In this document: positions 25,714 through 33,573 of the stretch, one piece after another
Layout: every line of letters begins with the position of its first letter
Position numbering within the stretch: position 1 is the first letter of the stretch
Assembly (NCBI GenBank): GCA_964555935.1
Contig: CAZKUN010000060.1
Location: 1-40,889 of the forward strand
Direction: 5' to 3'
Length of the DNA stretch: 40,889 nucleotides
Source: CAZKUN01 sp964555935
Lineage (GTDB): Bacteria > Armatimonadota > Zipacnadia > Zipacnadales > VGFC01
Position numbers and translations under genes: made by a program
Notes under the pieces: model-generated
Seen by the model: only the letters and a program-made list of their open reading frames with translations
What the model was told of the DNA's origin: nothing
Databases searched by the model: none

Positions 25714-27193
25714 TCGGCTCCCTGGCCTCCGCAATCATGCTCGCTCTCGGACCGCCAGCCGAAGCGCAGGTCTCCGTCGCTGAGATGCCGCTCGGCCCGA
25801 CACCGTCGAAGGCCAACCGCGTCGGACGACGGGTCGACAGCCCCGATGGCACCCGCGTCTCCTGGTTCGTCCAACGAGGCGAGGAAGTTATCCAATGCAC
25901 CGATGGCATGGAGTCCCGTGCCTATGACGACCACCTCGTCCGCAGCATCGTCTTCAGCCCCGACAACCGCCACGTCGCCGCCGGGGTGTGTCGGGAGGGT
26001 CAGTGGCTCGTGACCGTCGATGGCCGAGTCGGACCTGGCTTCGACCAGGTCTGGGACCCAGTCTTCAGCGAGGACAGCGCCCACGTCGCCTGTGTTGCGC
26101 GACAGGGCGGCGAGCACCTCGTCATCATCGATGATGCCGTCCGTGCTCGATCGGACCACCCCATCAGCCGGCTCGCCCTCAGCCCCGATGCCGGCGAGTT
26201 CGCCTACGTCGTCACTCGGGACCGTGACATGGACCCGCCGCGCGAAACCGTCGTCTTCCGTGGCGAGTCGGGACCGACGTTCGGCTGGGTCGGTGACCTC
26301 GAAGTCGTAACGCACGCCGGCGAGACCACCGTCATCTACCGAGCCTGGGCGAACGAGCGGTGGATGGTCGTCGGCGGCGACACGCCGGGCCCCGACTTCG
26401 ACTACGTCGCCAGGCCCGTGCTCGCCCCCGACGGCAGTCGGCTGGCCTACGGTGTGCAAGAAGGTGACACATGTCATGTCGTCGCCGATGGCGTGGCCGG
26501 ACCCGCGTACGCCATGATCGGGGACAGGGGGCTCTGCTTCAATCCTGACGGGAGCCATTTCGCCTACCCCGCTCGCGCCGGCGAATCATGGCGCCTGGTC
26601 ATGGATGGCGTCGAGGGGCCAGGCTACAAGTACGCCGAGGGCGTCCACTTCAGCCCCGATGGTAGCCGCCATGCCTACCATGGGGAGATCGCGTTCGACC
26701 CGCGCACTACCGCCGCGGTCATCGATGGGGTCGAGGGTCCCGCGTACGCGCACGTGGGGGAGATCCGTTTCACCGACGACAGCGAGCACGTCTACTACTG
26801 GGCCGACACGCGCGAGGGCGACGAGTTTCTCGTCATCGATGGCGAGCCCACCACGTGCATGAGCCCGCACCCCGCCGTCGCCTTCACTGACGACGGTCCT
26901 CGCTTCGCCTACCGGGACCACCGGGACGACAAGACGCGCATCGTCGTCGATGGGGAGCCGGGCCCGGCATGGCCCGCGGCCAACACCCCAAGTCTCACGC
27001 CCAACGCCGACCACGTCATCTATATGCTCGCCCCCGAGGGGCAACCGGCCCTTGGCGGATTGCGGTCGACCACGAGCCCATCGGCCCGCTCTTCGACAGG
27101 CCGGCCCGTCCATACCTCGTCAGCGACGCGCGCGCCGAGTGGCTCCTCGTCCGCGCCGAGATCCTCTACCGCGTCACCGCGACCCTCGACTGA
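25710..27193 (+). CDS. Paralogous secreted propeller-type repeat protein, frameshifted near its end
   Basis: About 494 residues if repaired. Short signal peptide MIGSLASAIMLALGPPAEAQ, then about eleven blades like those of its upstream paralogue (SPDGTRVSW, SPDNRHVAA, APDGSRLAYG, NPDGSHFAYP, TDDGPRFAYR, each paired with DG-E-GPxY). In blade eleven, around 27040-27060, the repeat pattern leaves the starting frame (which continues as a Ser/Thr/Arg-rich tail to 27212) and resumes in another frame as WRIAVDHEPIGPLFDRPARP, ending at the stop at 27191-27193. A one-base indel there explains this. The repaired end avoids overlap with the convergent gene at 27200. Sequencing error and genuine mutation are both possible; no slippery heptamer is obvious. 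Confidence 0.75.
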
Positions 27194-27199
27194 TTGCGC

Positions 27200-28123
27200 C
27201 TACTTGCCCTGAGACGAGGTGGAGGGCACGTCGGCGTCGAGTCCGTAGTGCTTGATGATGGCGTCGTTGACCCGAGTGAGGACAGCAGGTCTCAGATAGC
27301 CCGGCGCGTAGAGAGCCACGCCGCCCATCTGCTTGAGCACTGGATCGGTGGCGCAGACCTCGATCTGCTTGGCGAGGAAATCCCCGTAGTCGATGTCATC
27401 GCGATCGTCGTAGCCCCAGTCAGCCGTCTGGACCGTGCCCAAGCCCATGAGGATCTTCGGCGTGATACCGGGGGCCTGCTTCTCCCACTCATCGACCTTC
27501 TCGCGGAAGACCGAGAACGGATTGTCGCTCGTCGCGAAATCGGACGCAGTGCTCTCGCGGTAGTAGATCTCGGGCATGGCAAAGTCCGCATGATCGCGCA
27601 ATGCCTGGAGGAGCGGCGCGTGGTCGTCGCCATACGTTCGGGCGCGGCCGAAGCCGCTGTCAGACCAGACGGCGATCACCGCGTTAGGATGGCGCTTGCG
27701 GATCTCAGCAAGCGCCTCGATCCAGACTTCCATGAACTCGGGCGTGATGTTCTTGCCGATCAGCTCGTCGACCGCCATGCCATCGATGCCGTCGGCGCTG
27801 AGGGCCGCGTCCCATTCCGAGACGAGCGTGTCCACGGTGACATCAACGGCGCCTTGGCGCGTGCGGGCGAGAATGCGGCGGTCGAGCCCGCGCCAGAGGG
27901 TGCGGTAGGTCTCGACCGGGATGTGGTCGACCATGTTCGCGGTCGAGAGCCGGACGCGGTCGAAGTCCATGAACCACGGGTCGGTCCAGCCGCTGTTGGG
28001 ATTCTTATCGCTGCCCCACGGGTGGTTGTACGAGAAGATGACCGGCCGACGAAGCGGCTGATCGGCTTGCTGAGCGGAACAGACTGATGCGATGAGCGCT
28101 GCCGCGATGATGGTGCTATTCAC
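27200..28123 (-). CDS. Secreted TIM-barrel-like protein, glycosidase-like, unknown specificity
   Basis: 307 residues from a GTG start; signal peptide MNSTIIAAALIASVCSAQQ. The segment GIDGMAVDEL, then IAVWSDSGFGRA, FAMPEIYYRE and ILMGLGTVQTADWGYDD, looks like successive strand ends of a glycoside-hydrolase-type barrel with acidic residues (Asp and Glu in VDEL, Glu in MPEIYY). No family could be named with confidence. Its start overlaps the stop of the upstream cytochrome fusion by 8 bases (GTGAATAG), so the two are translationally coupled. It is the third gene of a unit with a Tat-exported AKR-like protein and a tetraheme cytochrome. Role in glycan turnover is inferred. Confidence 0.65.
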   Translation of the reverse strand: MNSTIIAAALIASVCSAQQADQPLRRPVIFSYNHPWGSDKNPNSGWTDPWFMDFDRVRLSTANMVDHIPVETYRTLWRGLDRRILARTRQGAVDVTVDTLVSEWDAALSADGIDGMAVDELIGKNITPEFMEVWIEALAEIRKRHPNAVIAVWSDSGFGRARTYGDDHAPLLQALRDHADFAMPEIYYRESTASDFATSDNPFSVFREKVDEWEKQAPGITPKILMGLGTVQTADWGYDDRDDIDYGDFLAKQIEVCATDPVLKQMGGVALYAPGYLRPAVLTRVNDAIIKHYGLDADVPSTSSQGK

Positions 28124-29042
28124 TGACGATCCCCTCGATTCGGATGTCGTCGTAATCGCCCTTGCTGCCGAAGGTGCCGAGGCCGATATGGCCCGACGCG
28201 AGCGTGGTGTCGGTCACCTCGTGCAGCAACTCACCGTCAAAGTAAGCCTGGATGAGGCCAGATTCGGCGTCGCGCACGATCTTGAGCGCGTGCCAGTTCT
28301 CATCGAGGAAGACCGGGGTCGCCTCGTTAGGCGTGTCCATCGGCGCGCGGTCGGTCTCGTTGACGATGAGCGCGTTGTTGTGGACGCTATCGCTGAAGTT
28401 GCAGAAGTGGATGTAGTAGAAGTGCTCGACGTCGGTGAAGCAGAACGGGATCACAATGCTCCGCCCGCGGACATCCAGCGGATCGGTGTTGCGCACGCGG
28501 CAAGTGAGCGTGAAGCTGCTGAACTTCGGGGCATCCATGATCGCGAGAGTCGCGGGTCGGCGCGGATCGGCACCGGCGGCGCCGTTGGTCTTGAGCGAGA
28601 GGTAGCGATTGCCGTCCTGCTCCCCTATCTCCCAGGTATCCTCATCTCGGAAGGTCCAGTTGTCGAGTTTGCCGGATTCGAAGTCCTCCGTCCACGTCAC
28701 TCGCGTCCCGGGCTCGAATTGGTCTGAGTGCGGATCGTGGCATGTCACGCAGCTCGCCTCCTTGGCTTCACATGGTGCGGGCAATTCGTCGTGGCAGGCA
28801 GCGCACCGTTTCCTGATGCGCCGGGGCTTGTCTAGCGGACGATCGGGCCGCTTGCTGTTGTCCTCGGCGGTCATGTGCCCCTGGCTCGGGCCATGGCAGG
28901 TCCGGCACTTGATGCCGCGCCCGACGTGGAGGCCCCGCATGTACTGCCCCTCAGTGGCAAGGTGGCAGAACGAGCAGGGGTTGCCGGTCAATTGGGCGTT
29001 GGCAGGCCCCATGAGCACGCTCGCGATGATGGCGAACGTCAT
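28116..29042 (-). CDS. Tetraheme cytochrome c fused to a LamG/DUF1080-like beta-sandwich
   Basis: 308 residues. Signal peptide MTFAIIASVLMGPANAQ. Four CxxCH heme-binding motifs lie in the first 102 residues (CSFCH 23-27, CRTCH 46-50, CAACH 80-84, CVTCH 98-102), with additional His residues as distal ligands, as in NapC/doubled-CxxCH-type exported cytochromes. From about residue 117 (WTEDFESGKLDNWTFRDEDTW) to the end is a concanavalin-like beta-sandwich of the LamG/DUF1080 type, ending with the usual HIGLGTFGSKGDYDDIRIEG. The start at 29042 gives an ATGA overlap with the upstream AKR-like gene and a clean signal peptide; a longer start at 29063 is less likely. The fusion suggests electron transfer delivered to, or taken from, a carbohydrate-bound reaction outside the cytoplasm (inference). 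Confidence 0.85.
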   Translation of the reverse strand: MTFAIIASVLMGPANAQLTGNPCSFCHLATEGQYMRGLHVGRGIKCRTCHGPSQGHMTAEDNSKRPDRPLDKPRRIRKRCAACHDELPAPCEAKEASCVTCHDPHSDQFEPGTRVTWTEDFESGKLDNWTFRDEDTWEIGEQDGNRYLSLKTNGAAGADPRRPATLAIMDAPKFSSFTLTCRVRNTDPLDVRGRSIVIPFCFTDVEHFYYIHFCNFSDSVHNNALIVNETDRAPMDTPNEATPVFLDENWHALKIVRDAESGLIQAYFDGELLHEVTDTTLASGHIGLGTFGSKGDYDDIRIEGIVSE

Positions 29043-30037
29043 ACGTGCCACCGCCGCAGCCAAGCGTAGTGCTCGGGCAGGGAGTGGCGGACGATGGGCG
29101 AGACACGCTCGAGGAGGGCGGTCTCTTCGGCGGTGGGCCCGCCGGCGCCGGATGCGAGGACGTTGTCATCGACCTCCGACGGCAGCTCCATGCCGGGGAT
29201 GACCGTGCTGACGGCCTCGTGGCTGAGGATCCACTTGAGATTGGCGCGCGCGAGGCTGATGTTGCCGGGATCAATCCCCTCCATGCGAGGATCGTCCTCG
29301 GGCAGCTGAAACAGCGTCCCCTTCGCGAATGGCTTGATGCAGATGACCCCAACGCCGAGTTCGGCGGCCGTCGGCAAGAGCTCATCGGCAAGTCGCGGCG
29401 TGACGTAACTGAAGGGGCAGTAGCAAAGATCGATCTCGCTACCCCACTTGCGCAGGTTCTCGGCGAGGACGGTTGGATCGTGGATTGAAAGCGCGAGAAA
29501 GCTGGCGAGGCCCTCGTCCTTCATCTCGCCGAAGGCCTCGAGCACGCCCTCCATCTGAGGATCGGTGGGGTGCTCAACGCCGGCCATGAGGCGGAAGATG
29601 TCGATGCGATCGGTGCGGAGCATCTTGAGGTGCTCGTCGATGCGGCGGCGGATGGTCTCGCGAGTGGCCTTCTTGTTGACGCCTTCGCGGTTGTTTACAT
29701 CGCTGGCAAGGATGATCTTGTCGCGCTTGCCCTCGAGAGCGATGCCGAGCTGCTCGCGCTCGTAGTCATAGTTGGTGTCAAAGAAGTTGATCCCACGCTC
29801 GATGGCGCGATCGATGACCGCGTTACGGAGGTCCTGACTACGAGCGTCCTTGTCCTCCCAGCCCGGACCGTCGAAGTGGCCGCCGAGGCTGACCTCGGAG
29901 ACCTGAAGCCCCGTGGTGCCGAAAGGACGGTAGTTCATCTTCCACGACTCGCCTTGGGCGGTGAGGAGAGATGACAGCGGCATGGCGCCAAGGGCGGCGG
30001 CCGTGGTCTGGATGAAGCGGCGGCGTGATGAGCGCAT
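29039..30037 (-). CDS. Tat-exported aldo/keto reductase-like protein lacking half of the catalytic tetrad
   Basis: 332 residues. Twin-arginine signal SSRRRFIQTTAAALGAM, so it is exported folded with its cofactor. The AKR barrel starts MNYRPFGTTGLQVSEVSLGG; tetrad Asp87 and Tyr92 are present (NFFDTNYDYE). The Lys expected after the next strand is Asp113 (KIILASDV) and the His expected in the LH position is Met151 (DIFRLMAGV). Late motifs (ICIKPFAKG, STVIPGM) are conserved. GGAGG lies 7 bases before the ATG. It overlaps the cytochrome gene by 4 bases (ATGA). It may be a sugar oxidoreductase working with the cytochrome, or a non-catalytic relative; residue calls rest on by-eye alignment. Confidence 0.85.
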   Translation of the reverse strand: MRSSRRRFIQTTAAALGAMPLSSLLTAQGESWKMNYRPFGTTGLQVSEVSLGGHFDGPGWEDKDARSQDLRNAVIDRAIERGINFFDTNYDYEREQLGIALEGKRDKIILASDVNNREGVNKKATRETIRRRIDEHLKMLRTDRIDIFRLMAGVEHPTDPQMEGVLEAFGEMKDEGLASFLALSIHDPTVLAENLRKWGSEIDLCYCPFSYVTPRLADELLPTAAELGVGVICIKPFAKGTLFQLPEDDPRMEGIDPGNISLARANLKWILSHEAVSTVIPGMELPSEVDDNVLASGAGGPTAEETALLERVSPIVRHSLPEHYAWLRRWHV

Positions 30038-30193
30038 GGATGAACCTCCGGGCGAACGGCGACAGACGAGACACCTGTCCTAAGACAGCAGGGCGGACGG
30101 CGGGTCTCGTTGAACGAGCTGACTATGGTGGGGACTTCCCGCTCGGCGGGATGAGTCCTCCGCCCGATCGCCATGCTAACGGAGGCGTGCCCA

Positions 30194-31495
30194 ATGTTGG
30201 TGGTCCTGGTCTGCCTGATTCTGCTGGCGAGCGTTGCCGCGGCCGCGCCGGAGCTGATCGTCGACATCGACTTCAATGATGAGGTCTTCATCCGCAAGGA
30301 ACCGATCACCGAGGAGCAAGTGGAGCAGCTTGTCCGGGATCTCCATGCCCACGGCACGGAGACGTTGATCCTGCGGTGCGGGTATTTGGGCTACCTGCCG
30401 TACCAGACGGACCTGAGCTATCCGATCGGGTTTGATGAGGAGCACGCGCGGAAGGGGCCCAACAACGGGGCAACGGTGGGCGCGGACATCGATGCGTGGA
30501 TCGCGCGGCGGATTGAGTGGAACGAGGTCTATCGGAAGGTCATCGAAGACTTCAACCCGCCGGAGGTCTTCATTAGGGTCGGGCACGAGCTGGGGATGAA
30601 GGTCATCATGTGGATCGACCTGTTCGACGATGGCTACCCCGGATACCACTCCAAGTTCCTGACGGAGAACCCGCACTGCCAGTGGACGGGCAAGGATGGG
30701 ACGCTGTTTGAGGGCGTCACGAGCTACGCGTGGCCAGAGGCGCGCGCGTTCCGCGTGGCGCAGGCGACAGAGCTGCTGGCTCTGGGTGCGGACGGCATCC
30801 ACTGCTCGACAAGCTGCCACCCGCGACACAAGCCGAATGTCCAGGAGGTCGATTTCTACGGCTACGAGCAACCGATTGTCGACGCATACATGTCCCGGTA
30901 CGGCGTGGACATCCGAACGGCTGAGGAGTTCAACGAGAGGGCCTGGCAGGTCATCAAGGGCGAGGCAATGGTGCAGCTCTACCGGGAGTTGGCGGAGGTC
31001 TGCCACGGGCAGGGCAAGGAGCTGTGGGTCGGGATGCAGCTCGGCGACTACACGACCCTGTCGTCTGACCCGCACTTCAGCGACAACGCGGTCTGCCGGT
31101 ACGCGAATGACTGGCGAACGCTGGTGGATGAGGGCATCGCGGACGCGATGATCGTAGGCGATTACGAGCTTTGCAGCGCGCCTGGCAACGCGTACTGGCG
31201 CGGCAAGCCGGACATCCGTTTACGCGAGGGCGAGGATCTGTTCGCCTGGGCCGCGCGGGAGTACGCGGACTACTGCGAAGACAAGACGAGACTCCACATC
31301 TTCAGCGAGTGGCTGCCTGGCTCAACGCAAGCGCTGGACGCCCGAATGGCGCAATGGGCCTCGCGGGTGCTGGCGAACGGCTTCGACGGCATCGACGTGC
31401 ATGAGGCGATGAACTTCGAGAGCCAAGGCGGCATGGAAGTGCTGCGGCGGTTCAGGCAGCGGCTGGATGGCGAGGATCTGGGGGTGTTGGAGTGA
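30194..31495 (+). CDS. Secreted TIM-barrel-like protein, glycoside-hydrolase-like
   Basis: 433 residues; the start at 30194 has GGAGG 8 bases upstream and begins the signal peptide MLVVLVCLILLASVAAAAPE, so the ATG at 30173 was not used. The protein reads as a barrel with strand-end segments LILRCGYLGYL, KVIMWIDLFDDGY, GADGIHCSTSCHPRH, ELWVGMQLGDY, DAMIVGDYEL, HIFSEWLPG and GFDGIDVHEAMNFE. The early MWIDLFDDGYPGYHSKFLTENP passage resembles family-10-like glycosyl hydrolase barrels of unknown substrate. Acidic residues at strand ends (Asp-Leu-Phe-Asp, Glu in FSEWL and HEAMNFE) could be catalytic. It stands divergently from the AKR-cytochrome unit. Family and substrate are unresolved. Confidence 0.7.
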   Translation: MLVVLVCLILLASVAAAAPELIVDIDFNDEVFIRKEPITEEQVEQLVRDLHAHGTETLILRCGYLGYLPYQTDLSYPIGFDEEHARKGPNNGATVGADIDAWIARRIEWNEVYRKVIEDFNPPEVFIRVGHELGMKVIMWIDLFDDGYPGYHSKFLTENPHCQWTGKDGTLFEGVTSYAWPEARAFRVAQATELLALGADGIHCSTSCHPRHKPNVQEVDFYGYEQPIVDAYMSRYGVDIRTAEEFNERAWQVIKGEAMVQLYRELAEVCHGQGKELWVGMQLGDYTTLSSDPHFSDNAVCRYANDWRTLVDEGIADAMIVGDYELCSAPGNAYWRGKPDIRLREGEDLFAWAAREYADYCEDKTRLHIFSEWLPGSTQALDARMAQWASRVLANGFDGIDVHEAMNFESQGGMEVLRRFRQRLDGEDLGVLE

Positions 31496-31526
31496 GGCGC
31501 GGCCGGGATCAGCGCAGCAAACGCGC

Positions 31527-33389
31527 TCACACCGCCGTGAGCTTGCGGCGACGAAGGAACTTACCGCAGATCCAGAGCCCAAGCATGCCGCCGGCAGCCG
31601 CGAGGAAAAGGAGGAGGATGCGGTTCATCCGAGCGTTCATGTAGGCGAGCTGATCCTCGGCATGTGCTTCCCAAGCGCGCGCCTGGGCCTCCGCCACCGT
31701 GAACTCGATGGCGTCGGCCCAGACGGCTCCCGTCCACGCATCGAGACCATGCTCGGATCCGATGTACGGGTAGTACTTGATCGCCCCAATCACGTACTTG
31801 CCTGGCCCCTCGACCGCGTCTGAGATGTCCAGCTCCGTTGTGCGAGTCTCCCCCGCTCTGAGCGCGACGAACCGGTCACGCGCCGGGCCGGGGTCCTCCC
31901 ACATGTCCCATGTGCCGGGCCCGCGGCTGGTCCAGTATTGCGGTGTTTCCAGCGACCACTCGGCCGGGCCGTCGAGACAGACGTGACCAACCGAGCGGGT
32001 CGCAGTCTCGACCAGCCGGAGCACAACAGGGCCCTTGACCGACGGCTCGGGCATCACGAGTTCGATGGACAGCTCGATCGGCGGGGAGAGCGGCTTGAGC
32101 GAAGGGCCATCGGGATCAACCGTGAACCCGAGCGTTCCGATGATCGTTTGGATGGCTCTCCTCTGCGGGGTGGCTGCATCCTGGAGCGCCGGCACGAGTA
32201 GTGGGGCCGCCGTCCTCCACTCATCCTCCGATCCCCGGTAACACCAGCCGCCGTCCACCCAGTCCTCGATGATGCCCGCCACGTGCGAGACGTCACCACT
32301 GATTACGGTCTCGACGTTCCCCAGCAGGCTCACATCGAGTTCCAGCAACTCCGGCGACACGTCCTCGCGACCAACGGCGGAACCGTTGATTCCCAGAGCC
32401 TGCAGCGTGGGGATAAGGTAACGATTGGGGAGTTCCGTCTCTCTGAGGCGGCCCTCAAGCCACTCGGGGGCGAGGTCGGCCAGTTTCCTGATCACGTCGT
32501 CAGCCGTGTGGCCGTCCTCGTCGGCGAGCAACCAGCCAAGGAGCGCCTCGCGGCATGCGTCGATGTTCCCGGCATTGACCTGTTCGAGCACCGTGTCCTG
32601 ACCATACCAGGCTGTCCGCTTGATGAGATCGACAAGTGCCTCGTCCGACAGTGCCTCGTCCTGCGCATTGAGAGCCCCGAGAGCGTAACGCGTGACAAGG
32701 GGGTCGTCTCCATGCCGCCGCACCAGATCATTGAATAGCGCCACATCATCATCCGACAGCGGCTTGGGCCAGTGCTCCGTAACGTACCGGAGGACGTAGT
32801 CGTTGTCGCTCTCGCGCGCGATCCGACGGTACTCGGCAAGAAGGTCGTCGGGCGGGTTGAGCTTGAGATCGAGGAGCTTCAGCCAGCATTCGAATTCCTC
32901 TGGAAATGCCTCTTCCTTGTCGATGTTGCGGATCGGCATGTAGATGGGCGGCGGGAACTTGCCGAGGTCGGTGTCCGCGACCGTTGGTTTGCCCTCGAAC
33001 CCATACATGCCATTGTGGATGCGCCGGTCCGCCCACTCCGAGAGATCGACTTCCACGAGGAATATGAGGTTGCGGGTGCCGTCGCTGATATAGTAGCCTG
33101 CAGTACTCATGCCGTAGGGGTCCCAAACAATGATGAGGTCCTCGGGCTGGGCGTTGCCTTTGTACACCTCGGCCACGTTCATCTGGTAGACGGAGTAGGG
33201 CAAGCGCGATTCATCGACCTCGGGGATGGGGCCATCTTCGGCGCCGGCTATCTGAATCACGGGCCCCATGACGACGAGTTCGGCTTCGGCGAAGGCCTCA
33301 TCGAACGGCGGGTGGTAGCCGGAAGCGAAGGCAGTGTCCAGGGGAACGACGCACAGCAATACGACGAGAATCAATCCGCTAAGGCGCAT
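31527..33389 (-). CDS. Membrane-anchored exported protein of unknown function
   Basis: 620 residues. Start chosen at 33389: GAGGGGG lies about 7 bases upstream and a signal peptide follows (MRLSGLILVVLLCVVPLDTA, then FASG); a longer open frame to 33476 lacks such features. Residues after the signal (ELVVMGPVIQIAG, VAEVYKGNAQPEDLIIVWDP, RNLIFLVEVD) resemble a secreted beta-domain seen in proteins that report metal- or stress-related transcripts, but no family can be named. The middle is acidic and helical, HEAT-like in appearance (residues 230-370). The C-terminus has one transmembrane helix (ILLLFLAAAGGMLGLWICGK) and a basic tail RRRKL, giving an external body anchored by its end. It diverges from the arsenic cluster. 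Confidence 0.7.
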   Translation of the reverse strand: MRLSGLILVVLLCVVPLDTAFASGYHPPFDEAFAEAELVVMGPVIQIAGAEDGPIPEVDESRLPYSVYQMNVAEVYKGNAQPEDLIIVWDPYGMSTAGYYISDGTRNLIFLVEVDLSEWADRRIHNGMYGFEGKPTVADTDLGKFPPPIYMPIRNIDKEEAFPEEFECWLKLLDLKLNPPDDLLAEYRRIARESDNDYVLRYVTEHWPKPLSDDDVALFNDLVRRHGDDPLVTRYALGALNAQDEALSDEALVDLIKRTAWYGQDTVLEQVNAGNIDACREALLGWLLADEDGHTADDVIRKLADLAPEWLEGRLRETELPNRYLIPTLQALGINGSAVGREDVSPELLELDVSLLGNVETVISGDVSHVAGIIEDWVDGGWCYRGSEDEWRTAAPLLVPALQDAATPQRRAIQTIIGTLGFTVDPDGPSLKPLSPPIELSIELVMPEPSVKGPVVLRLVETATRSVGHVCLDGPAEWSLETPQYWTSRGPGTWDMWEDPGPARDRFVALRAGETRTTELDISDAVEGPGKYVIGAIKYYPYIGSEHGLDAWTGAVWADAIEFTVAEAQARAWEAHAEDQLAYMNARMNRILLLFLAAAGGMLGLWICGKFLRRRKLTAV

Positions 33390-33507
33390 GCTCAGGCCCC
33401 CTCGTTGGTAACGACTCCCACTCTGTATGACGACCGGAACGAGCGCAGGTTCCGTACATGCGGCGCCGTGCTTCACAGACTCTCCCCAAACCCGTGGGAA
33501 CTGAATC

Positions 33508-33536
33508 CTGACTAGGCAGCGTTCATGAGCTATATA
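33508..33536 (+). promoter_or_regulatory. Putative promoter of the MerR-led arsenic/redox cluster
   Basis: CTGACT (33508-33513), 17-base spacer, TATATA (33531-33536); both hexamers match consensus at 4 of 6. It lies 38 bases before the regulator ATG at 33574. MerR-type regulators usually bind an elongated 19-20-base spacer, which is not seen, so control here may differ or act elsewhere. Confidence 0.35.
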
Positions 33537-33573
33537 GGTGGTGGGAATTATTACCAGGGATGCAGGTATAGCA

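Noticed and set aside
27030..27065. Programmed -1 ribosomal frameshift in the second propeller gene
   Set aside because: No slippery X-XXY-YYZ heptamer or downstream stem was found; a sequencing or real indel is simpler.
30066..30111. Long inverted repeat (ACGAGAC ... GTCTCGT) upstream of the gene at 30194
   Set aside because: Arms are short with a 30-base centre and it overlaps a smaller CTGTC/GACAG hairpin; too weak to call an operator or REP.
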